Source of the DNA: Candidatus Muproteobacteria bacterium
Lineage (GTDB): Bacteria > Pseudomonadota > Gammaproteobacteria > Acidiferrobacterales > Sulfurifustaceae
Length of the DNA: 5,854 bases
Reading direction: 5' to 3'
Assembly: GCA_023266455.1 (NCBI GenBank)
Contig: JAHFQD010000089.1
Span: forward strand, 1-5,854
Part shown: in pieces, positions 1 to 5,353 of the stretch
How positions within the stretch are numbered: the stretch's first letter is position 1
Layout of the letters: every line of letters begins with the position of its first letter
The notes under the pieces: generated by a model
The model's input: the letters and a program-made list of their open reading frames with translations, nothing else
Told to the model about the DNA's origin: nothing
Database searches by the model: none
Made by a program: the position numbers and the translations under genes

Positions 1-708
1 GGGTTCAGCAATTTCAATATCGACTTGATGTACGGACTGCCGGAACAAACGCTGGCGCAAGCGCTGCTCGATGTGCGCACAGCAATCAGTTTGGCGCCGA
101 CGCATTTGTCCATCTATCAACTCACGATCGAACCGAACACGATGTTTCACGTACATCCCCCGGCGCTGCCGGAGGATGATTCGATATGGGCGATGCAACA
201 AACGATCGAACAGGAAACCGCCGCCGCCGGTTTTCGCCAATATGAAATATCGGCCTATGCGCAACCGAACTTACGATGCCGGCACAATTTGAACTACTGG
301 GAATTCGGCGACTACCTCGGCATCGGCGCCGGCGCGCACGGCAAGCTCACCGATGAAAATGGCGTCTCGCGGCGCTGGAAAATAAAACAGCCGAAAGAAT
401 ATATGTCGCAGGTCGGCACGCCGGCCGTGATTGGCGGCGAATCGATGGTCACCGGAGAAGAGTTGTTGTTCGAGTTCATGTTGAACGCGTTGCGTTTGAC
501 CGATGGCGTTCGCGCGGACTTACTGCCGCAACGCACCGGACTCTCGCCGACCATAGCGCACGCGTCGTTAACAGCGGCGACGCGTAAAGGTTTGTTAACG
601 GTCGATGCGGAATGGATTCGTCCGACGGAAACCGGACGACGTTTCTTAAACGATCTGCAGATGTTGTTCTTGCCGTCATCCGACGCAACGACGATTTCCA
701 GTTCCTGA
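1..708 (+). CDS. hemW: HemW radical-SAM heme chaperone, C-terminal part (5' end outside window)
   Basis: HemW (formerly called HemN-like or YggW) is a cytoplasmic radical-SAM family protein that binds heme and helps deliver it to acceptor proteins; it is related to coproporphyrinogen dehydrogenase HemN but is not that enzyme. The frame is open from base 1, so the gene enters from the left; 235 residues are visible and the N-terminal half with the CxxxCxxC iron-sulfur motif is missing. In the visible part the family hallmarks are LMYGLPEQT near residue 9, YEISAYA at about 81-87, CRHNLNYW at about 93-100 and GDYLGIGAGAHG at about 103-114. The last ~100 residues fit the C-terminal winged-helix-like region of the family (ELLFEFMLNALRLTDGV). 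The usual full length is about 380-400 residues, consistent with a truncation by the window edge only. The stop is TGA at 706-708. Family assignment is firm; the choice of HemW over HemN rests on the NLNYW/GAGAHG block. Confidence 0.93.
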   Translation, partial: GFSNFNIDLMYGLPEQTLAQALLDVRTAISLAPTHLSIYQLTIEPNTMFHVHPPALPEDDSIWAMQQTIEQETAAAGFRQYEISAYAQPNLRCRHNLNYWEFGDYLGIGAGAHGKLTDENGVSRRWKIKQPKEYMSQVGTPAVIGGESMVTGEELLFEFMLNALRLTDGVRADLLPQRTGLSPTIAHASLTAATRKGLLTVDAEWIRPTETGRRFLNDLQMLFLPSSDATTISSS

Positions 709-722
709 CGGCTACGACCCGC

Positions 723-748
723 GGCGCGATTCTGGTAACCTTCGCGCC
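723..748. other. GC-rich hairpin between hemW and the barrel gene
   Basis: A perfect 7-bp stem (GGCGCGA at 723-729 pairs with TCGCGCC at 742-748) closes a 12-nt loop, starting 15 nt after the hemW stop. There is no T tract on either side, so it does not look like an intrinsic terminator. It may still shape the mRNA between the two genes or mark a Rho-type or processing site; that is inference. Confidence 0.35.
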
Positions 749-780
749 AAACATCGTGTCGTCTACTGGAGGAAACATTC

Positions 781-1275
781 ATGAAGATTCGTCATCTGGC
801 TTTCGCGGCGTGCGCGCTGCTGGCAGCGGCGACCGCCAACGCGGCGGAGCGTCCTTTTTACTTCGGCTTCAAAGCCGGTTTGTTGGATCCCGATGCCGGC
901 GGACATGACAACGCGTTAAACATCGGCGGTACGCTCGGCTACCTGATTTTCGACGAAGCCCAAGGCTCCGGCGCCATCGAAGGCGACGTGACGATGAGCT
1001 TGGTCAAAGGCGACAAAGACGGCGGCGGTGAATGGCATGCGAACACCGTCGCGGTGTTCTTCGCTTATCGCACCACCGGCGACGTGTTTCTGAAACTCAA
1101 AGGCGGCGTCGCGGATCAAAATATTTCCGGCACCGACAAAATTCCGGACGGTTCGACCTTCGCGGCTGGCGTCGGCGTCGGTTTCCGAGCCAATCGCCAA
1201 TCGGGCGTCGAACTCGAATATACCCAGTTCGACGATCTGAAATTCGTGAATATCGGATTTTTCTCGCACTTCTAA
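781..1275 (+). CDS. Small outer-membrane beta-barrel protein
   Basis: The 164-residue product starts with a classic Sec signal peptide: positive MKIRH, a hydrophobic Ala/Leu core at residues 6-18 and an AxA cleavage site (ANA, 19-21), leaving about 143 mature residues. The rest alternates polar and apolar residues with many Gly and aromatic residues (FYFGFKAG 26-33, AVFFAYR 91-97, VFLKLKGGVA 102-111, GVGVGFRANR 130-139, GVELEYTQF 142-150). It ends in Phe (NIGFFSHF), the usual C-terminal signal recognised by BamA. The size fits an eight-stranded OmpX/OmpA-barrel-like protein. The start is well supported: GGAGGA at 768-773 lies 7 nt before the ATG. Specific function and ligand are not recognisable. 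The gap to hemW is 72 nt, and a palindrome follows it, so it may be its own transcription unit. No clear promoter is visible in the gap. Confidence 0.82.
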   Translation: MKIRHLAFAACALLAAATANAAERPFYFGFKAGLLDPDAGGHDNALNIGGTLGYLIFDEAQGSGAIEGDVTMSLVKGDKDGGGEWHANTVAVFFAYRTTGDVFLKLKGGVADQNISGTDKIPDGSTFAAGVGVGFRANRQSGVELEYTQFDDLKFVNIGFFSHF

Positions 1276-1288
1276 CCTGTCGGTCTTC

Positions 1289-1316
1289 ACCCTCTCCCCG
1301 TCCGCGGGGAGAGGGT
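1289..1316. repeat. 12-bp-stem palindrome, terminator-like or dispersed repeat
   Basis: ACCCTCTCCCCG (1289-1300) pairs perfectly with CGGGGAGAGGGT (1305-1316) around the 4-nt loop TCCG. It sits 14 nt after the stop of the barrel gene and 23 nt before hemJ. No T run follows, so it is not a textbook intrinsic terminator. CCCTCTCCC...GGGAGAGGG palindromes occur as dispersed intergenic repeats in many proteobacterial genomes, and this one could be such a copy. It could also protect the 3' end of the barrel mRNA. Confidence 0.7.
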
Positions 1317-1339
1317 AGTGACGGAGCAACCTTACCGCC

Positions 1340-1753
1340 ATGCTCTGGATAAAAGCGCTCCACGTCGTTTTCATGGTCACCTGGTTCGCGGGACTGTTTT
1401 ATCTCCCGCGCTTGTTCGTTTATCACGCGCTCGCCACCGATTCGATCAGCATCGAGCGTTTCAAAATCATGGAACGGAAATTATTTTTCGGCATCATGAC
1501 GCCGGGCGCGGTGCTGACCCTCATTTTCGGTTTATGGTTGTTTCTCGGCTACGGCATCGACGGCGCTTGGTTGCGCTGGAAAATGGGGCTCGTCGCGGTG
1601 TTGATCGCGTATCACCTCTATTGCGGTAAATTGCTGATCGATTTCAAACACGATCGCAACCGCCACAGCCATGTGTTCTATCGTTGGCTCAACGAATTGC
1701 CGGTGGTGATTCTCTTCGCCGTCGTGATTTTAGTCGTGGTTAAACCATTCTGA
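1340..1753 (+). CDS. hemJ: HemJ, membrane protoporphyrinogen IX oxidase
   Basis: HemJ (UPF0093/CopD-like family) oxidises protoporphyrinogen IX to protoporphyrin IX, the penultimate step of heme synthesis, in bacteria that lack HemG and HemY. It is an inner-membrane heme-binding protein. The 137-residue length is typical. Four hydrophobic segments are visible at about 4-24, 52-74, 79-97 and 119-136. The family's conserved residues are present: His8 in the KALH(V/I)xFxVTWFAGLFYLPRLFVYH block of helix 1, and Lys81 in the LRWKMGLV block opening helix 3. Both have been reported as important for activity in characterised homologues. The start gives the canonical short N-terminus (MLWIKALH). The only GGAG upstream (1323-1326) is 13 nt away, so the ribosome-binding site is weak. 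The stop codon TGA is itself part of the TGAGG of the next gene (corA), indicating co-transcription. hemW lies 631 nt upstream on the same strand. Confidence 0.92.
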   Translation: MLWIKALHVVFMVTWFAGLFYLPRLFVYHALATDSISIERFKIMERKLFFGIMTPGAVLTLIFGLWLFLGYGIDGAWLRWKMGLVAVLIAYHLYCGKLLIDFKHDRNRHSHVFYRWLNELPVVILFAVVILVVVKPF

Positions 1754-1760
1754 GGTCGGC

Positions 1761-2726
1761 ATGCTGGTTAATTGCGTCGCTTATCTGCAGGGTTCAAAAA
1801 TCGCCGATATCAAAAAAGAAGATATCAGCGAGTACATCGCGCGCCCGGATTGCTTCGTGTGGGTCGCGCTGTTCGAGCCGAGCTTGGCGGAATTAAACGA
1901 GATGCAACAAGAGTTCGGCCTGCACGAACTCGCGGTCGAAGACGCGCGCCACGGACATCAACGTCCGAAAATCGAAGAATACGGCGATGTGCTTTTCGGC
2001 GTGTTGCAAACCGTCGACGTTGCCGGTGAGGAATTCAAAATCGGCGAAGTCGACATCTTTGTCGGCAAAAATTACGTGCTGTCCGTGCGTAGCCATACCG
2101 ACCGTGGTTTCGCCGACGTGCGCGCCCGGTCAGAGCGGGAACCGGAATTGTTACGTCACGGTTCGGCATACGTACTGTACGCGTTGATGGATGCGGTGGT
2201 GGATCGATATTTTCCCGTACTGCAAATCGTCGAGCAGGAAATCGAACGCATCGAAGAAAGTATGTTCTCCGACGACACCGCGCGCGCGAACATTAAAGAA
2301 CTGTACGCCTTGAAACGCCGCTTGATGACGCTCAAACACGCCGTCGGACCGCTGCTGGAAGGCGTGAGCAAACTCTATGGCGGTCGCGTGCCGCAAATTT
2401 GTGTCGGCATGCAAGATTACTTCCGCGACGTTTACGATCATCTGATGCGAATCAACCAATCCATCGATTCCATCCGCGACATGGTCGCCACCGCGATTTC
2501 GGTAAATCTGGCATTAATCACGGTGCAGGAAAATGACACCACCAAACGCCTCGCGGCCTACGGCGCGCTCGTGGCGGTGCCAACGATGATCGCCGGCATT
2601 TACGGCATGAACTTCAAATACATGCCCGAACTTAATTGGGAATACGGTTATCCGCTGATCATGAGCGTGATGGTGCTGCTCGACGGTTATTTGTTTTACC
2701 GCTTTCGCCGCGCCGGCTGGCTGTAA
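1761..2726 (+). CDS. corA: CorA-family Mg2+/divalent cation channel
   Basis: CorA forms a homopentameric inner-membrane channel for Mg2+ (also Co2+ and Ni2+), gated by Mg2+ bound to its cytosolic domain. The 321-residue length is right for the family. Residues 1-250 form the alpha/beta cytosolic domain, including the block AVEDARHGHQRPKIEEYGD (58-76) and a long acidic/basic helical stretch (about 145-255). Two C-terminal membrane helices follow at about 264-284 and 296-314. The signature selectivity motif GMN is at 282-284, followed by Phe285 and the periplasmic MPEL loop (288-291); the protein ends with a short basic tail (RFRRAGWL). The start is set by TGAGG at 1751-1755, 5 nt before the ATG, which overlaps the hemJ stop; only 7 nt separate the genes. 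No Mg2+-responsive leader fits in so short a gap, so any such control would have to act upstream. Whether the substrate is Mg2+ or another divalent ion cannot be told from sequence. Confidence 0.94.
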   Translation: MLVNCVAYLQGSKIADIKKEDISEYIARPDCFVWVALFEPSLAELNEMQQEFGLHELAVEDARHGHQRPKIEEYGDVLFGVLQTVDVAGEEFKIGEVDIFVGKNYVLSVRSHTDRGFADVRARSEREPELLRHGSAYVLYALMDAVVDRYFPVLQIVEQEIERIEESMFSDDTARANIKELYALKRRLMTLKHAVGPLLEGVSKLYGGRVPQICVGMQDYFRDVYDHLMRINQSIDSIRDMVATAISVNLALITVQENDTTKRLAAYGALVAVPTMIAGIYGMNFKYMPELNWEYGYPLIMSVMVLLDGYLFYRFRRAGWL

Positions 2727-2746
2727 CCCACCATCACATCTAAACC

Positions 2747-3811
2747 ATGGACACGCTGACGCACGCGCTCTCTGGCGCCCTGCTCGCCCGCGCCACCGAA
2801 CCGCACGTGCGGCGCGCCGATCAACTGCCACGACACTGGCGCATGCTGGTCGGTTTTTTAACAGCGGCGTTTCCCGATTCCGATTTTATTTTCAACTTCG
2901 CCGATCCGCTGACCTACCTCAGCATGCATCGCGGCGTGACGCATTCGATTATTCTTTTGCCGTTATGGGCGGCACTGCTGGCGTTGATATTTTTCTATCT
3001 CGCACGCAAGCGTTATCCATGGAAAGCGTTCGTCGGCATGTGTGCACTCGGCGTCGGTGCGCACATCGCAGGTGACGTCATCACCGCTTTCGGCACCATG
3101 ATCTTCGCGCCGTTTTCGAATTGGCGTTTGCAGTTGCCGACGACGTTCATCATCGATCTCTACTTCAGCGGCATTATCGTGCTCGGTCTCATCGCCTCGG
3201 CGATATGGCGGCGCACCCGCGCACCAGCGGTGATCGCGCTTGGAGCGCTCGCAAGTTTGGTCGCCTTCGAAGGGTTTCAGCATCAGCGCGCCGTCGCGGT
3301 AGGCGCGGCTTACATCGACGCGCAACGTCTCGACGGCGCGCGGGCGCAAGCGATACCGCAGCCGCTTTCGCCCTTCAACTGGCTGGTCGTAGTGGAACAA
3401 GAAAAAACGTATCACCTCGCGACGATCAATCTTGTGCGCGACGAAACGCTGGCGCCAAGCCAAGACGCCGGTTGGTTAGCGCGCATCGACGCTTCTTATT
3501 CGCCGGTAAAAAACGCGCATTGGTTGCAAGTCTCACGTTATGGCACCGACGATGAATCGCTGGTCGAAACCGTATGGAGACTGCCGTCGTTGGCGCGTTA
3601 TCGCGATTTCGCGATGTTCCCGGCGTTGCTGCGAATCGAGCACGCACCGGAACGCACTTGCGTATGGTTTAACGATTTGCGTTTCTTGATGGCCGAGCGG
3701 GTGAATCCATTTCGCTACGGCGCCTGTCAACGTGCGGGAGACATGAGTTGGAAGGTATATCGTCTCGTCGACGCCGCGAGCGGTGATCTGTTAAACGCCA
3801 TCCCGGACTGA
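2747..3811 (+). CDS. Membrane-bound metal-dependent hydrolase (DUF457, YdjM/YbcI-like)
   Basis: The N-terminus MDTLTHALSGALLARAT is the family signature of inner-membrane proteins annotated as metal-dependent hydrolases (DUF457; E. coli YdjM and YbcI are members). No reaction has been firmly assigned to this family. Candidate metal ligands are visible and in the usual order: Asp2 and His6, PDSD (43-46), HRGVTHS (61-67), and His106...Asp110 in GAHIAGD. Hydrophobic segments lie at about 33-42, 67-85, 95-113, 134-152 and 159-175. Residues 180-354 are a soluble, mixed-character tail (probably extracytoplasmic) present in longer members and without known motifs. Full length is 354 residues. The start is fixed by the conserved N-terminus even though no Shine-Dalgarno sequence precedes it (20-nt gap to corA, CCCACCATC...). 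That suggests translational coupling to, or re-initiation after, corA. No LexA box is visible, unlike E. coli ydjM, which is SOS-controlled. Confidence 0.85.
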   Translation: MDTLTHALSGALLARATEPHVRRADQLPRHWRMLVGFLTAAFPDSDFIFNFADPLTYLSMHRGVTHSIILLPLWAALLALIFFYLARKRYPWKAFVGMCALGVGAHIAGDVITAFGTMIFAPFSNWRLQLPTTFIIDLYFSGIIVLGLIASAIWRRTRAPAVIALGALASLVAFEGFQHQRAVAVGAAYIDAQRLDGARAQAIPQPLSPFNWLVVVEQEKTYHLATINLVRDETLAPSQDAGWLARIDASYSPVKNAHWLQVSRYGTDDESLVETVWRLPSLARYRDFAMFPALLRIEHAPERTCVWFNDLRFLMAERVNPFRYGACQRAGDMSWKVYRLVDAASGDLLNAIPD

Positions 3812-3822
3812 CGCGCATTGCT

Positions 3823-3840
3823 GAAAGCAAAACTGCTTTC
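3823..3840. other. Small hairpin just after the hydrolase stop
   Basis: GAAAGCA (3823-3829) pairs perfectly with TGCTTTC (3834-3840) around the loop AAAC, 11 nt after the hydrolase TGA. No T run follows (CGACCTAAAA), so it is not a normal intrinsic terminator. It lies inside the stretch where the next frame (OmdA-like) is already open, so it may only be coincidental. Confidence 0.3.
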
Positions 3841-3903
3841 CGACCTAAAAAGACCATCAATAAAATATCCGCTTTCCTACGCGCGGCGTTACGAGAGAGC
3901 GGT

Positions 3904-4128
3904 TTGCTAGGGGCTTACCAGCAACCTCCGCCGTATCAGCGTAACGACTACATCGGCTGGATCGCGCGCGCGAAACGGGCGGACACGCGACAGAAACGCC
4001 TGGCGCAAATGATCGATGAATTGGCGCGCGGCGATCAGTACATGAACATGGCGCATGGCCGCGCGCTCGAAAGCACTGACGCAAAAAAAACGCCCCGGAA
4101 CTCTGGGGCGTTTCGCTTTTACTTCTAG
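3904..4128 (+). CDS. Small YdeI/OmpD-associated (OmdA-type) protein; start and stop abnormal
   Basis: The core PPYQRNDYIGWIARAKRADT (about 3928-3987) followed by RQKRLAQMIDELARGDQYMNM matches the C-terminal OmdA domain of YdeI/OmpD-associated proteins. That family is linked to bacteriocin/peptide resistance by annotation; its biochemistry is not settled. I give the only usual start codon, TTG at 3904, which has GAGAGAG (3893-3899) 4 nt upstream. However, the open frame extends back to the stop at 3784, and the residues from 3841 on (PKKTINKISAFLRAALRESG) look like the missing first helix of the domain, with no ATG or GTG. At the other end the domain finishes near 4056, yet the frame continues through the terminator hairpin and stops only at TAG 4126-4128. 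A TGA at 4077-4079 in another frame, just before the terminator, would be a more normal end. The gene may therefore be a frameshifted or decaying copy, or use a rare start. Family call about 0.75; intactness doubtful. Confidence 0.55.
   Translation: MLGAYQQPPPYQRNDYIGWIARAKRADTRQKRLAQMIDELARGDQYMNMAHGRALESTDAKKTPRNSGAFRFYF
4083..4120. terminator. Bidirectional intrinsic terminator
   Basis: CGCCCC (4091-4096) pairs with GGGGCG (4105-4110). The stem is extended outward by AAA/TTT (4088-4090 with 4111-4113) and inward by a G-T and a G-C pair, leaving the loop AACT. On the minus strand eight consecutive T residues follow (complement of A 4083-4090), a strong terminator 26 nt beyond the ahpD stop. 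On the plus strand TTTCGCTTTT follows, a weaker terminator for the OmdA-like gene and perhaps the hemJ-corA-hydrolase run. It separates the two convergent transcription units. Confidence 0.9.
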
Positions 4129-4138
4129 ACGAGAAACC

Positions 4139-4678
4139 TTACGCGGCCTGCGCCACGTCTTGCTCGATCGCCAGGATATTAGCAACCGCTTGAATCACCG
4201 CCGCGATACGACCGATATCGCGCAGTTGCGTCACCGACATGCCTTCATCCTTGAGCGCCGACATGTGCGAACGAATGCACGGACGGCATTTACCGACGAC
4301 GCTCGCGGACAAGGCGTACAACTCGAAGCGGCGCTTATCCACGCCACCGTGGGTTTGATACGCCTGCATCCGCAACTGCGCCGGTTGCGACGTCAGTTCG
4401 GCGTCGTCGGCGATGTCGACGTAGCTGTACCAGATGTTGTTCATTCCCATGAGGGCCGCGGCGGTAAGCGCCGCGGTCTCATCGTCATCCGGCAGTTCAG
4501 CGGCTTCGCGTAGCGCTTCCACCAGCGTCGTGGACTTCGCCGCGTATGCCGCCGCGAGCGCCGTACCGAGCGCTTCGTTCAACGGCAACGACGAGCGTTC
4601 GACAACGGCGTCCAAATTAAGCCGTAAGTCCTTGGCGTAATCCGGTATCCGGGCTTTGATGGCATTCAAGGTGTCCAC
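4139..4678 (-). CDS. ahpD: AhpD-type alkylhydroperoxidase (CMD family)
   Basis: AhpD belongs to the carboxymuconolactone decarboxylase/AhpD fold. In Mycobacterium tuberculosis it is a trimeric cytosolic disulfide reductase that recharges AhpC, drawing electrons from dihydrolipoamide proteins, and has weak peroxidase activity itself. I start at GTG 4678 (179 residues) because GAGGAG lies 5 nt upstream and the resulting N-terminus (LNAIKARIPDYAKDLRLNL) is the family's normal beginning; an ATG at 4738 would add 20 unrelated residues overlapping ahpC. The active-site set is visible: Glu119, Cys131-Arg-Pro-Cys134 and His138, each one residue later than in the M. tuberculosis enzyme (Glu118, Cys130, Cys133, His137). 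The His between the cysteines in that enzyme is Pro133 here. The middle block AALTAAALMGMNNIWYSY (about 69-86) is also typical. The gene follows ahpC by 16 nt, so the two form an operon that ends at the terminator at 4083-4120. Confidence 0.93.
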   Translation of the reverse strand: MDTLNAIKARIPDYAKDLRLNLDAVVERSSLPLNEALGTALAAAYAAKSTTLVEALREAAELPDDDETAALTAAALMGMNNIWYSYVDIADDAELTSQPAQLRMQAYQTHGGVDKRRFELYALSASVVGKCRPCIRSHMSALKDEGMSVTQLRDIGRIAAVIQAVANILAIEQDVAQAA

Positions 4679-4683
4679 GATCG

Positions 4684-4689
4684 CTCCTC
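4684..4689 (-). promoter_or_regulatory. Shine-Dalgarno site deciding the ahpD start
   Basis: On the minus strand this reads GAGGAG, 5 nt before GTG 4678 and just after the ahpC stop (TAA at 4697-4695). It selects the GTG start over the longer in-frame ATG at 4738. Confidence 0.85.
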
Positions 4690-4694
4690 GGCCG

Positions 4695-5273
4695 TTAAGC
4701 GGCTTTCGTTTTGGCGGATTTGGTGCTGAGTGTGTCACCGCCGACAGCGCGGTTGCACGGGCACAACTCGTCGGTCTGCAGGCTGTCGAGAATCCGCAAG
4801 ACTTCTTGCGGATTGCGGCCGACGCTCAAGTTGTTCACCGACACGTGTTGAATCACGTTGTGCGGATCGACAATGAAGGTCGCACGTAACGCCACACCCG
4901 CGTTCGCGTCGCGCGCGCCGAGCATGTCGAGCAGCGAGCCCTTCACGTCGCCGAACTGCCAGTGGCCGAGTTTGTTCAGATCCTTATGTTCGCGACGCCA
5001 AGCGAGCTTCACGAATTCGTTATCGGTGCTGCCGCCCAACACGACTGCGTCGCGTTCGGCGAACTGCGGCGCCAATTTATTGAACTCGACGATTTCCGTC
5101 GGACACACGAAGGTGAAGTCCTTGGGGTAGAAATAGATGACCTTCCACTTACCGGGAAACGACTGTTCCGTGATCGGCTCGAACGCCGACTGGCCGTTTT
5201 CCTCGGGTTGGTTAAAGCCAGGCTTGACGCCCACGACTTGGAAAGACTCGAGCTTTTGTCCGACTGTCTTCAT
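4695..5273 (-). CDS. ahpC: Alkyl hydroperoxide reductase AhpC, typical 2-Cys peroxiredoxin
   Basis: AhpC reduces H2O2, organic hydroperoxides and peroxynitrite in the cytosol. Of the 192 residues, the peroxidatic site is DFTFVCPTE with Thr54 and Cys57, and the catalytic Arg130 is in ALRATFIVDP. The C-terminal tail carries Cys171 and Cys173 in ELCPCNR. This three-cysteine arrangement resembles M. tuberculosis AhpC (Cys61, 174, 176) more than enterobacterial AhpC, whose partner is AhpF. The neighbouring ahpD, and the lack of ahpF in this window, fit an AhpD-type reductant. After the domain comes a basic, low-complexity tail (TKSAKTKAA). The start ATG at 5273 is supported by GAGGAG (5288-5283) 9 nt upstream. 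Transcription likely begins in the 231-nt gap after priA, where a promoter and palindrome are seen. Confidence 0.96.
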   Translation of the reverse strand: MKTVGQKLESFQVVGVKPGFNQPEENGQSAFEPITEQSFPGKWKVIYFYPKDFTFVCPTEIVEFNKLAPQFAERDAVVLGGSTDNEFVKLAWRREHKDLNKLGHWQFGDVKGSLLDMLGARDANAGVALRATFIVDPHNVIQHVSVNNLSVGRNPQEVLRILDSLQTDELCPCNRAVGGDTLSTKSAKTKAA

Positions 5274-5313
5274 AAAAAACGTCTCCTCTCTGATATTGGA
5301 TGAATGATGGTCG

Positions 5314-5342
5314 ATTTAGAATGAGTATAAATCTCATTTAGA
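5314..5342. promoter_or_regulatory. Operator-like inverted and direct repeats over the ahpC promoter
   Basis: AATGAG (5320-5325) and CTCATT (5333-5338) form a perfect inverted repeat with a 7-bp AT-rich spacer (19 bp in total). In addition ATTTAGA occurs twice in direct orientation, at 5314-5320 and 5336-5342, exactly 22 bp (two helical turns) apart. The inverted repeat covers the -10 hexamer, as an operator for a dimeric repressor would. The 22-bp spacing is also compatible with an OxyR-like LysR tetramer, but the ATAG/CTAT consensus is poor. The regulator cannot be named. Confidence 0.45.
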
Positions 5343-5353
5343 TTATGTGCCAG
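5324..5353 (-). promoter_or_regulatory. ahpC: Putative sigma70 promoter of ahpCD
   Basis: Read on the minus strand, CTGGCA (5353-5348) is 4/6 to the -35 consensus and TATACT (5329-5324) is 5/6 to the -10 consensus, with an 18-bp spacer. Transcription would start near 5317, leaving a leader of about 40-45 nt before ahpC. The -10 hexamer lies inside the palindrome at 5320-5338. Confidence 0.55.

Noticed and set aside
312..782. 156-codon minus-strand frame antisense to hemW
   Set aside because: Arg/Ser-rich shadow of the hemW coding strand; no family resemblance, while the plus strand carries clear HemW motifs.
916..1380. 154-codon minus-strand frame antisense to the barrel gene
   Set aside because: Its plus-strand partner has a signal peptide, a strong ribosome-binding site and a barrel pattern; the antisense frame crosses the palindrome and has none of these.
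2963..3463. 166-codon minus-strand frame antisense to the hydrolase
   Set aside because: Charged low-plausibility translation opposite a clearly conserved membrane protein; shadow frame from codon bias.
4055..4513. 152-codon plus-strand frame antisense to ahpD
   Set aside because: His/Arg-rich shadow of ahpD that begins inside the terminator; ahpD motifs on the other strand are decisive.
4679..4738. Upstream ATG (4738, minus) giving AhpD a 20-residue N-terminal extension
   Set aside because: The extension overlaps the ahpC 3' end and is unlike AhpD N-termini, whereas GTG 4678 has GAGGAG at ideal spacing and yields the family's usual start.
5314..5342. Firm assignment of the ahpC operator to OxyR or Fur
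   Set aside because: Only partial matches to either consensus (about half of Fur-box positions; TTAG instead of ATAG at two of four OxyR contacts), so the regulator is left unnamed.
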